A stretch of 39,647 nucleotides of DNA from an uncultured Anaerolineales bacterium (GTDB lineage Bacteria; Chloroflexota; Anaerolineae; Anaerolineales; Villigracilaceae). The notes beneath the pieces were generated by a model. It did not search any database, was not told the origin of the DNA, and saw only the letters and a list, made by a program, of their open reading frames with translations. Where the stretch lies: NCBI GenBank assembly GCA_937928015.1, contig CALFXA010000182.1, positions 1 to 39,647 of the forward strand, read 5' to 3'. Position 1 is the stretch's first letter. The number at the start of each line of letters is the position of its first letter. The translations under genes and the position numbers were made by a program. Positions 7,627 through 14,928 of this stretch are shown piece by piece.

Positions 7627-7821
7627 TTTATTGTCATCGAGTTAGCACAGGTTATTGAAATGGATGGCGACATCCACAATTTACAGAAAGAGGAAGATGA
7701 ACGGTGGGAGAAGGTTTTGAATGAGATGGGGCTGAGGGTAGTCAGATTTCGGAATGAGGAGGTCGTGAGGAACCTGTCCGCGGTGGTGGGGAAAATCAAA
7801 GGGTTTATTGAAAAGCAGTAA
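7627..7821 (+). pseudogene. DUF559-type endonuclease remnant (C-terminal part only)
   Basis: The frame ending with TAA at 7819-7821 encodes IEMDGDIHNLQKEEDER, then a helix and GLRVVRFRNEEVVRNL. This is the ending of DUF559 / Vsr-like endonuclease proteins (VIExDGxxH ... LGxxVxRFxNxEV). The N-terminal half of the domain is missing. Upstream in the same frame comes the GC-rich hairpin repeat and low-complexity sequence with no ribosome binding site. It is therefore a truncated, probably non-expressed fragment. The family is clear from the motif. Where the homology begins (near 7627) is approximate. Confidence 0.65.
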
Positions 7822-7829
7822 TTCAGCCC

Positions 7830-7858
7830 TTGTCAAATATCTCAAATCGAGATATAAA
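7830..7858 (+). promoter_or_regulatory. higBA promoter with built-in operator
   Basis: The -35 is TTGTCA (7830-7835) and the -10 is TATAAA (7853-7858), with the ideal 17-bp spacer. Between and overlapping them lies a perfect inverted repeat ATATCTC-5-GAGATAT (7837-7843 and 7849-7855). This is where the HigA antitoxin would be expected to bind for autorepression. The start codon at 7867 is only about 8 bases after the -10, so the transcript is predicted to be almost leaderless. Confidence 0.8.
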
Positions 7859-7866
7859 ATAACCCC

Positions 7867-8175
7867 ATGCACATCATCACCCGCAAAACGCTCATTCAGT
7901 TCTGGGAAAAACATCCTGACAGCCATATGGCGTTACAACGTTGGTTCAAGATCGTGCAAAAAACTGAGTTTCACTCCTTCGCTGAATTGAGACAGGTTTT
8001 TCCTTCTGCCGACAAGCTTGACCATTGGGTCATCTTCAATATCGGCGGCAATAAATACAGGTTGATCACATCCATTCATTTCAACCGCGGCAAAGTGTAT
8101 GTTCGTCATGTTCTGACCCATGCGGAATATGACCGAGGAGACTGGAAAAATGACACTCGCAACGAAAGAACTTGA
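7867..8175 (+). CDS. higB: HigB-type mRNA interferase toxin
   Basis: The protein has 102 residues, the usual length of the HigB/COG4680 family. It starts MHIITRKTL and carries FWEKHP, the Trp/Phe-rich middle, VFNIGGNKYRLI (56-67) and VYVRHVLTHAEYD (77-89), which are the core strands and C-terminal catalytic region (His/Tyr/Arg) of this family. HigB cleaves translated mRNA at the ribosome and is neutralised by HigA. The toxin gene comes first, as is typical of this subfamily, and overlaps the antitoxin gene by 26 bp. There is no clear ribosome binding site, because the predicted transcript starts at the ATG. The reading frame is intact. Confidence 0.88.
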   Translation: MHIITRKTLIQFWEKHPDSHMALQRWFKIVQKTEFHSFAELRQVFPSADKLDHWVIFNIGGNKYRLITSIHFNRGKVYVRHVLTHAEYDRGDWKNDTRNERT

Positions 8176-8548
8176 AGTCCACTGGGCAAATATCGCGCCG
8201 TTACTGTCCATTCGCAACGAGCGCGAATACAATGCGGCGGTCAAACGGCTCAATGAGTTACTGGATGAGATCGGGGACAACGAGAAACATCCGCTTTACG
8301 GGTTGTTGGATACGCTCGGAACGCTTATTGAAATCTATGAAGAAGAGCATTATCCGATCCCTGATGCTATGGGCGCGGAAGTGTTGCGTTTTCTCATGGA
8401 AGAGCATGGTTTAACCCAATCCGATTTATCCGAAGTGGGTTCTCAAGGCGTGGTTTCTGAGATTTTGAATGGCAAGCGTGAACTGAATGTCCGCCAGATT
8501 CGGTTTCTTGCGGAGAAGTTCAAGGTTTCGAGCGCCGTGTTTTTGTAA
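8150..8548 (+). CDS. higA: HigA-type antitoxin with XRE helix-turn-helix
   Basis: The protein has 132 residues from the ATG at 8150, chosen because GAGGAG lies 10 nt upstream; an earlier in-frame start lacks this. The N-terminal half is an acidic helical toxin-binding region (NEREYNAAVKRLNELLDEI at 23-41). Residues 86-126 form a Cro/XRE DNA-binding fold (HGLTQSDLSEV, then VVSEILNGKRELNVRQIR). This is the COG5499 architecture. The protein should neutralise HigB and repress the operon through the inverted repeat in the promoter. The start codon lies inside the toxin gene, which suggests translational coupling. A strong terminator follows directly. Confidence 0.88.
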   Translation: MTLATKELEVHWANIAPLLSIRNEREYNAAVKRLNELLDEIGDNEKHPLYGLLDTLGTLIEIYEEEHYPIPDAMGAEVLRFLMEEHGLTQSDLSEVGSQGVVSEILNGKRELNVRQIRFLAEKFKVSSAVFL

Positions 8549-8553
8549 AGGAT

Positions 8554-8584
8554 AAAAAACTCCGAGTTCTCTCGGAGTTTTTTA
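8554..8584 (+). terminator. Terminator of higBA
   Basis: A hairpin ACTCCGAG (8559-8566), loop TTCT, CTCGGAGT (8571-8578) is followed by a run of T. It lies 6 bp after the higA stop. The A-run before the stem would also give a weak U-tract in the other direction. Confidence 0.88.
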
Positions 8585-8664
8585 TTACCACAGGCACGAG
8601 AAGACGTTATCCGCGGCAGCGGAAGAGATACGGACGCAGATTATTCATGGATGGGGGGCGAGTT

Positions 8665-8883
8665 CTATTTCTTCGTAAAAAGCTGATAGGCCAGCATGTT
8701 GATCATCCCCATTTGGGTCAGTTGATCGAAGGCCTGCTTCATCTGAGGACGAATCTCCTCGGGCATCTCTTCGAAACTCTTATAGGTCACCCCGCGAAAG
8801 ACGACTCCATCCGCGTTGCCTTTCATCATGCTTTGAAAATGCTCATCTTCCATAAAGTTGGGGGTCGGGTCAGTGGTGGACAT
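8665..8883 (-). CDS. Small acidic hypothetical protein
   Basis: The protein has 72 residues and a good ribosome binding site (AGGAG, 5-6 nt before ATG). It is soluble, Met- and Glu-rich (FEEMPEEIRPQMKQAFDQL at 37-55), with a probable helical C-terminal half and no cysteine or membrane segment. It stands alone, downstream of a membrane glycosyltransferase gene on the same strand but 159 bp away. I do not recognise the family. The ribosome binding site and GC-rich codon use support a real gene. Confidence 0.65.
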   Translation of the reverse strand: MSTTDPTPNFMEDEHFQSMMKGNADGVVFRGVTYKSFEEMPEEIRPQMKQAFDQLTQMGMINMLAYQLFTKK

Positions 8884-9042
8884 AGTCTCTCCTGTAAGTT
8901 ATTGCCAAATATATAAGATGTGAAGTGTGAATGCCGACCATTATAGGGCCCTGCCTGTCAATTTCATAGAGTACCTTGGTCTGATTTTGAAATTCATCGG
9001 GCCTTAATCGGCTATTCCACAGTTCCCTCCTTCTCCTGGCGT

Positions 9043-11265
9043 CTATGCGTTTTCCCCTTGATATCTCGTCTTCTTCCCTGCCAATTCCAGTATGCCTTGC
9101 CCCATCAAGGCCAACCAGCATAATGCCACGATCTGTAAGGGAATCCAGGCAGAGACTGTATAGCGCCAGTTGGAAAGCGCCATCAGGGCGGGGAGAAAGA
9201 TGCGTGTGGATACGATCAACACCGCCGCGGTCCACACCAAGGCAGGTCGGCGTAGCAGACTGAGGGTCAGCGCGGCAAGGCAGAACAGCACCCATGGAGA
9301 GAGAGCGGGGTACCTGGCCTTGACCGTTGCATTGATAGCGCGCTGAACCCCAATCAGCCGGGGCAGGTCTACGTTTTCTGCATCGAAGAATTGCGCCTTG
9401 ATTGGGTTGGTCCATGCGGGTTCACCGGGCAGGGAATAGGTCACAGTGTGGGTGATCTCAGGCCGCAGGCTGACTGTGAGTTTGAAGAAGGTCAGCTTTA
9501 GTGTTACTGCCCAATCTTTCTGGATCGAATCGAGCGCAGCCTCCTCGAGGAGTTGATAGATTTGTGGGTCACTGTAGCCAGCCTGGGTCAGGCTGGGGAT
9601 TAACTCCAGGCTGGTGGCGGCCCCCGTTTTATCAGAGACGGCCGCAGGATGAGCCTTCAACGCATCCTGGATCTTCTGTACGGCGGGCGAGTTGGGGTCC
9701 GAAAAGGAAAGCTTGCTGGCGTCCCCATAATAAACCCAACTATCATACATCACGATCCCTGGGTGATTTCCCAGGCTGTAGATCCCATATATGTTGTGAA
9801 CATGTCCCATCCACCAAAATAGCGGCAAGGCTGTGATCAAGCTCATCAAGCCGAGACCCAGAAGTAGGCGCACTCCTTGTAAGCCGTTCGGGGCCTTCAT
9901 CCACGCTGCCTTGAGCCATACAAGCAAGGACGGTAATGCAAGATAAACTATAGCCAGCCCAAACAGAATTAGATTCTCAGAGCGCAACAAGGTAGCCAGT
10001 GACCCCGTCAACAAGACGGCCATCTGATTGCGGCGAGTGGGCCGCTCGAAGGCTGCCAGCAGCAGCGTACAGAATAGCAGCACCATAAACAGATTAAACA
10101 GGTCGGACATGATGAAGCTGGAATACACATACAGATCTGGTGTCAGCACCCCAATCAGTCCGCTGACAAATGCCAGCGATTTGCGTTTGCTCAATTGCCA
10201 ACCCAGACGATAACTGATGGGGATGCAGGCCAGCGCTACCAGTTTGAGCAGCACCTTCATGCCCCACGGGTTGCGGCCGAAGGCCCATAGGATGGGTGTG
10301 AATAAAAAGGTGGTTAGGGGACCCCGAAAGACCGAGATGCCGTCGAGGTTGCCATATTGCAGCCAGTGGACCGCGCCCTGCAAATAAGCGGGACTATCCG
10401 CGTCCAGGATAAGAGGCGTGGATAGGAAATTCAACCCGTGTAACAGGAGACCCAATCCCAACAGGATGCCCAACTCCATGCGATGACTCGGGAGCCGTTC
10501 CGCCGACGGCTGGTCGGCCGCACTGCGCTCCCCCGCCTCCTGTACCAGCAGCAGGGCCAGGGTCAACGCCCCGAAGGCCAGCGCATCCACCAGAAAGAGG
10601 AAGGGCAGGAATATCTCGTTGGGCAGACCGCGATAACGTGTGGAGAATTCCAGCGTAGTGTTGCCGATCTCAGCACTATACATGTCCGCACTGATCGTCT
10701 GGTGCTCGAAGTCGATACGCACACTGCCGCTGTGTTCTGAGCGCAATAGCAACACCGTCACGGGTTGGGCGACGGTGCGGCGGAAGGTCAGGGTCAACGG
10801 CTGCGAGTGCTCATCTGCAATAACTGACTTCCCATCCACCTGCCAGCCCTGAGCGCGGGCCGTCTGTTCGAGTGGTACCAGGCTGTGCGCTGCCTTGATC
10901 TCGACCAGTGTGAGCGTTTGTCCTTGTGCGAGAGAAGGTGTGACTGTCAGGCTTTGATAATCCGCAGGGAGGTGCCACAGTCGCCAAGAGAGAAAACTCC
11001 CCGCCAGGATAGAAAAGGCCAGTAGTAATAGGAGCCTTCCTCTGGAAAGCATCCGTACCTGCGGCCCCAGTACGCGGAGCAGCCCCCAACTGGCTGCTGT
11101 CAGAACGAGGGTCCCTGCCGCGAAGATTCCCACCATGCGCGAGGCGGGTTGTTCCCAGAAGTGCAGCAGGTGATGGGCCAGGCTCAGACAGGCAAGACTG
11201 CCCAATGCAAGAGCAATGAGCAGGTTTGGAAGGTGAGGGGGGAGTTTTTTTAAGAGAGCGGCCAT
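9043..11265 (-). CDS. Large polytopic membrane protein, GT-C-type (GT39/ArnT-like) glycosyltransferase
   Basis: The protein has 740 residues. Membrane segments lie near 13-33, 44-64 and 77-93. An extracytoplasmic beta-rich insert spans about 100-215. A further set of ten or so helices starts at about 220. After the helix at 265-283 comes LDADSPAYL (D288/D290), matching the acidic motif in the first large loop of GT-C enzymes such as ArnT and PMT, which transfer sugars from polyprenyl-phosphate donors outside the membrane. YSLGNHPGIVMYDSWVYYG in the second half is typical of such proteins too. The acceptor cannot be read. The beta-rich insert before the GT-C core is unusual in position. The ribosome binding site is weak. 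The gene stands alone. Confidence 0.65.
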   Translation of the reverse strand: MAALLKKLPPHLPNLLIALALGSLACLSLAHHLLHFWEQPASRMVGIFAAGTLVLTAASWGLLRVLGPQVRMLSRGRLLLLLAFSILAGSFLSWRLWHLPADYQSLTVTPSLAQGQTLTLVEIKAAHSLVPLEQTARAQGWQVDGKSVIADEHSQPLTLTFRRTVAQPVTVLLLRSEHSGSVRIDFEHQTISADMYSAEIGNTTLEFSTRYRGLPNEIFLPFLFLVDALAFGALTLALLLVQEAGERSAADQPSAERLPSHRMELGILLGLGLLLHGLNFLSTPLILDADSPAYLQGAVHWLQYGNLDGISVFRGPLTTFLFTPILWAFGRNPWGMKVLLKLVALACIPISYRLGWQLSKRKSLAFVSGLIGVLTPDLYVYSSFIMSDLFNLFMVLLFCTLLLAAFERPTRRNQMAVLLTGSLATLLRSENLILFGLAIVYLALPSLLVWLKAAWMKAPNGLQGVRLLLGLGLMSLITALPLFWWMGHVHNIYGIYSLGNHPGIVMYDSWVYYGDASKLSFSDPNSPAVQKIQDALKAHPAAVSDKTGAATSLELIPSLTQAGYSDPQIYQLLEEAALDSIQKDWAVTLKLTFFKLTVSLRPEITHTVTYSLPGEPAWTNPIKAQFFDAENVDLPRLIGVQRAINATVKARYPALSPWVLFCLAALTLSLLRRPALVWTAAVLIVSTRIFLPALMALSNWRYTVSAWIPLQIVALCWLALMGQGILELAGKKTRYQGENA

Positions 11266-11955
11266 GAGACTTGCGGAATTGTAACAGAGAGTCTGCCCGC
11301 CTATCTTTGCCTGAACGCCTTCCGTGGCCCCATGCCCGAACTTTGTGTCATGATAGAAGAGAGGGAAGTGTCGTGCATGATTTGGTTATTAGGAGGGATA
11401 ATATATTCCATTTTGTTTATAAAGCAGATTGCAAGAGATTCTTAGTCATAGTGAGGTGATTTTACAGCAAAAGTAAATTTGGGATACGCTTGCAATTTAT
11501 ACTGAATAATTATGGAATTTGGTAATATTCTAGAAAGTTTATGCAAACTGATTTTGGTGGTGGCTCTTTGTAAGAGATGAATGGTTGATATCCAAAATGA
11601 TTGAGAAAACGACCTTTAGTAGCTATTTTCTGCGAGATTATACAATTTCTCGATACTTTATAGCAATTATAAAACCTTTCCACTCGCACTTATCTTGGAC
11701 CCGGGCTAAACTTGATGAGTGCAAGTTTCGGCTGAATAGTTTGTATCGTTTCAACTGGAATCAATGAAAACCAATCTATTTCTTTCTCGGCGAATGTAGC
11801 AATTTTTAGGGTCTGTTATGTTTGACAAAATATTTGAGTTTTCGACGTGAAATAGCCCAAAATATTATAGCCACTTGGAAGTGCTCAAAAATCGAGTTCT
11901 TTGCTTGAATAATACAACAAAAAACTATCCTAACCCTAGTTCATAACGGCCCTAG
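11266..11955. other. 690-bp gene-free stretch at a base-composition boundary
   Basis: No supported gene is seen. Short frames on the plus strand have no ribosome binding site or recognisable content. Base composition turns from GC-rich to strongly AT-rich at about 11370 and stays so until about 14930, marking the downstream edge of the second immune island. Near the gene end at 11938-11957 the octamer ccctagtt occurs twice. I see no RNA gene, no attachment site and no clear terminator. Confidence 0.6.
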
Positions 11956-14172
11956 TTATTTTCTTATTTTATGGACTAGTATAATATCACCTGAGATTTC
12001 ACAATGTAGTGTCGGCGTTTGACTCAGACCATTTTCAACTGACCAGAGTTTCACTTGATCTGTAACATATCGATTAGCATCTTGTATTGTGACAAAACCT
12101 TTGTTTTCATAATCAGCTTTACCCTGTAGGGCTTCTAGTAGGTAATGGGTAAATACACTTCTGCTGTTCTGAAGCCACTCATAGCTTCGTTGTCCTTGTT
12201 CACAAGATGCTAGTATCGCAAATCCCTTTGCATCATCAAAAACTCTCTGAATAAAAGATTCAGTCATTTTCTCTCCCCCTTTTCCAAAGTTTACTCCCGA
12301 ATGGCAAGCGTCAATTATAATCACCTTGGCTCTTGCCTGGGCAGAATTCATGATTTCTTTTATTGTTGAAATAGAAATAGAAGTCTCTTCTATTAGTACC
12401 TGATGGCCACTTCTTGTTACCAAATAAGACTCTCCATCTTTTTCTGTCCCATGACCACTATAATAAAATAGCAATAGGTCATCTGGTTCCGTAGCTGTCG
12501 CCATTGACTTAAGTGTAACTAAAATATTGTCACGAGTGGGGATCTCGGTGCCTTGATCAGTTATTGTTTTTACACGACTTTTTTCATAGCCGTTCTTAAC
12601 TATTAACTCACTCAGATCTGTTGCGTCTTTTGCGCAAACCTGCAGAGGTAGGAAGTTAGCCACATCTTCGTAATGATTTACACCAGCTAGAAGCGCCCAT
12701 TGTCTTCCTTTACCATAAATAACTTTTTGTAATTCCTCACTCTCAAAATCATTTTCCTTGGGTTTTTGCTCTATATTAACTAAATAAGAATCAATTGTAT
12801 TGACAATTTGATCAACCAACTCGGCTGTAGGTAAATTGTTTACAAAAGCACATTGAATATCGTCTTTAATCAATTCTGGTAGATAGGTCTTTTCAACAAT
12901 ATATGGTAATATTTCAATGTCTTTATCCTTCGCTTTCCACCTATCAAATGCAGTTTTTAATTCATACTTGCACCATTCGCTTTTGTGATAATCATCATTT
13001 ATTAGGGCAACAAAAATATTACAATCACGAAGCTCTTTCTGAAGTTCTTGTTGCCATGCTACGCCGATTGATAAGCTTGATTGATACTGAAAAAATTGGA
13101 TGTTTACAGTTTGAAAGCCTTTTACCAAGCTCAAGGCAAGGGCGTTTAAAGAATGTGGGTTGCTAATAAAAATTTTGGCGGGCATACGCCCAGCGCTTAA
13201 AAAATATTTCTTCCCTTTTTCGAAAGAATCCAAAAGGTTACGCGTTTGTAAGAACTTACTTAGGCATAGATAGATTTCGTAAATAAGATTTTCTTCGTTT
13301 TCCCACTTGATAATTGGAATATCCTCATCCCTAATGTGGTATTCTTTTAATAAATTTGGCAGTATTATTTTTGAATCGGCCACTCCATGTGAGGCTTTGG
13401 CGATTCGAATACATGGTAATCCTTTTGCGTGAATGAAACCAAGCGCATCAAAGGCAATATATGGTTGTTGAATATCCATTACAATTAATTCTAGTTCTGA
13501 AAGCTTTCGAGCAAATAACTGTGCATTTTTAAAGTTGGGAGAGATGACCTCACCTGTATAACCACCCACATTGCTAAGTACCGATTTTATGTTCTCAATT
13601 ACTTGAGACGAATAAACATCATCTTTTGTGGTATCAATAATTATCCCAGCCTTTGCAGTCGATTTTAGGATTCGACCCTCGTAGGCAACATAGTCTCTGA
13701 CCAATTCTGCAAACTTGCGTACTATGTCTTGATACTCATCCCTTTTTTTTTCTAGGGTTATTCTTTCAAAAATATGAACGCAATCTGAAGTACCAAACAT
13801 ATTGAAGTTGAGGCCACGTTCAATGAAAACCAGACGAGGTTTCCCAGCCAATTCTGCTAGATAGTTTTCAAAAGCTATATAGGAAGAATGCGTCACACCT
13901 TGTTTGCCTAAGGGTATATCTCCTATTTTTTCGATTCTTTCTGGGCGGCTTGTAACAACTGCAATAAAACACTCACTATACATCATCATTCTTTCTAGGT
14001 GCGGAACTACAAGTCTGTCAGACTTTGGATCCACGGTGAAGAAAAAATTTTCTTCACTAAATAGTTCCCAAAAGAAAAGGTTTACTTGTCTATCAATGGC
14101 ACGGTAGCTGTGGCTGAAGTATGCTTGGATTCCTTGCTTGCGAGTGGGTGAAATAGCAACTGTTTTTTTCAT
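11956..14172 (-). CDS. Multi-TIR and caspase-like (peptidase C14) fusion protein
   Basis: The 738-residue protein has four modules. (1) Residues 14-120 are TIR-like (IQAYFSHSYRAID at 15-27; ECFIAVVTSRP at 67-77). (2) Residues 174-260 form a second Rossmann-like domain (AGIIIDTTKDDVYSSQ; LELIVMDIQ; IAFDALGFIHAKGLPCIRI) resembling TIR or deoxyribosyltransferase-like folds. (3) Residues 331-430 are a clear TIR domain: AKIFISNP, CNIFVALINDDYHKSEWCKYEL, with S398, W400 and the candidate catalytic E404. (4) Residues 489-735 are a caspase-like protease: LLAGVNHYED, then LLLFYYSGHG with catalytic H574 and IIIDACHSG with C623. The protein is soluble. It overlaps the upstream SLOG-like gene by 4 nt. 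TIR domains commonly make or break NAD+-derived signals, and caspase-like proteases execute cell death in several bacterial defence systems. Activation of the protease by a TIR product is inferred. Confidence 0.87.
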   Translation of the reverse strand: MKKTVAISPTRKQGIQAYFSHSYRAIDRQVNLFFWELFSEENFFFTVDPKSDRLVVPHLERMMMYSECFIAVVTSRPERIEKIGDIPLGKQGVTHSSYIAFENYLAELAGKPRLVFIERGLNFNMFGTSDCVHIFERITLEKKRDEYQDIVRKFAELVRDYVAYEGRILKSTAKAGIIIDTTKDDVYSSQVIENIKSVLSNVGGYTGEVISPNFKNAQLFARKLSELELIVMDIQQPYIAFDALGFIHAKGLPCIRIAKASHGVADSKIILPNLLKEYHIRDEDIPIIKWENEENLIYEIYLCLSKFLQTRNLLDSFEKGKKYFLSAGRMPAKIFISNPHSLNALALSLVKGFQTVNIQFFQYQSSLSIGVAWQQELQKELRDCNIFVALINDDYHKSEWCKYELKTAFDRWKAKDKDIEILPYIVEKTYLPELIKDDIQCAFVNNLPTAELVDQIVNTIDSYLVNIEQKPKENDFESEELQKVIYGKGRQWALLAGVNHYEDVANFLPLQVCAKDATDLSELIVKNGYEKSRVKTITDQGTEIPTRDNILVTLKSMATATEPDDLLLFYYSGHGTEKDGESYLVTRSGHQVLIEETSISISTIKEIMNSAQARAKVIIIDACHSGVNFGKGGEKMTESFIQRVFDDAKGFAILASCEQGQRSYEWLQNSRSVFTHYLLEALQGKADYENKGFVTIQDANRYVTDQVKLWSVENGLSQTPTLHCEISGDIILVHKIRK

Positions 14173-14783
14173 ATGTCAATTTCCCAATATTTGTGTCCAT
14201 CACGAACTTCTTCCATACGAATTTTTTCGTGGACCAAAGAATACCCAGAACTTTCAAGACTTTCGCACAATTCTAAGAAACATTTTGTTCCCCCATTTCC
14301 CGTGCTTGGAGATTGCGAGTCGTACAAGACTATATTTACTATTTGAGCATTAAGAATCTCTTGAATGCCGAGTAAAAAGAAGATAATCGCATGTTGGTTG
14401 TCTTCGAAGTCTTTATCATTTGTGTATCCTTTGGGATTCACATAAAAAACATGCTTTGCATTTCCCAGTACATTATAAAATCGTTTGACCCATTTTTCAC
14501 CATCCTCTGGGAAGGAAACAGACTGAAGAATAAAATCTTCCTTATTCTCAAAGGGCAAAATTATGCAAACGGGGATTTTAAGGTTAATCGACTCCTCTGC
14601 AAAGATAATATCTCCTCCACACGCAGCAGAAGATACTGTGATTTCGGGGTTGTATCTCTCCAGGCATTGGCGAATAGCAAGACGAACAAGAGACTCGGCT
14701 GATGGAGGGAAGCGCGGTGGTTTTCGCGTTGGCTTATCTATCATATGTCCGGCAAATCCCATTATGCATCTTGCAATTTCCAT
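14169..14783 (-). CDS. SLOG/Rossmann-like predicted nucleotide-binding protein
   Basis: The 204-residue protein opens with a strand and glycine turn (CIMGFAGHMIDKP at 6-18). A long helix (SAESLVRLAIRQCL) follows, then VSSAACGGDIIFAEESINLKIPVCIILPF at about 50-78. The order of strand, GG-D loop, helix and IPVxxxLPF strand is typical of SLOG/LOG-like nucleotide-sensing folds (GGxxGxD-AEEA...). The last third (IVNIVLYD, then a variable loop) completes an alpha/beta fold. AAAGGA precedes ATG, and a good promoter lies upstream. The stop overlaps the TIR-caspase start (ATGA), so the two proteins are probably made in fixed ratio and act together. SLOG domains sense TIR-made nucleotides in type I Thoeris. 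Family assignment is from the fold pattern only, without a profile search. Confidence 0.62.
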   Translation of the reverse strand: MEIARCIMGFAGHMIDKPTRKPPRFPPSAESLVRLAIRQCLERYNPEITVSSAACGGDIIFAEESINLKIPVCIILPFENKEDFILQSVSFPEDGEKWVKRFYNVLGNAKHVFYVNPKGYTNDKDFEDNQHAIIFFLLGIQEILNAQIVNIVLYDSQSPSTGNGGTKCFLELCESLESSGYSLVHEKIRMEEVRDGHKYWEIDI

Positions 14784-14820
14784 TTGTGACTATCCTTTAC
14801 ATATACGAAACTGCATGAAA

Positions 14821-14849
14821 ATAATATATCATATTTATTCTTCAGTCAA
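14821..14849 (-). promoter_or_regulatory. Promoter of the SLOG / TIR-caspase operon
   Basis: Read on the minus strand: TTGACT (14844-14849), a 17-bp spacer, TATTAT (14821-14826). It lies about 37 bp before the ATG at 14783. Only one promoter of this quality occurs in the 145-bp gap, so the two-gene operon is probably expressed on its own. Confidence 0.65.
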
Positions 14850-14928
14850 CTTATTGAGGTGAAGCATGTTATTCTTTTCGTAATTTGAAATTTGTTTCAA
14901 TAATGACGAAAACTCACTCAACTTGTGT

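Noticed and set aside
7447..7821. 124-residue protein as an intact gene
   Set aside because: Only the last 65 residues or so resemble DUF559; the first half is repeat sequence, so it is called a pseudogene.
8870..9415. 181-residue minus-strand frame at the end of the GT-C gene
   Set aside because: It overlaps the better-supported membrane protein in another frame and shows no domain.
11585..11767. 60-residue plus-strand frame in the gap at 11266-11955
   Set aside because: It has no ribosome binding site, an unconvincing composition, and lies in AT-rich non-coding sequence.
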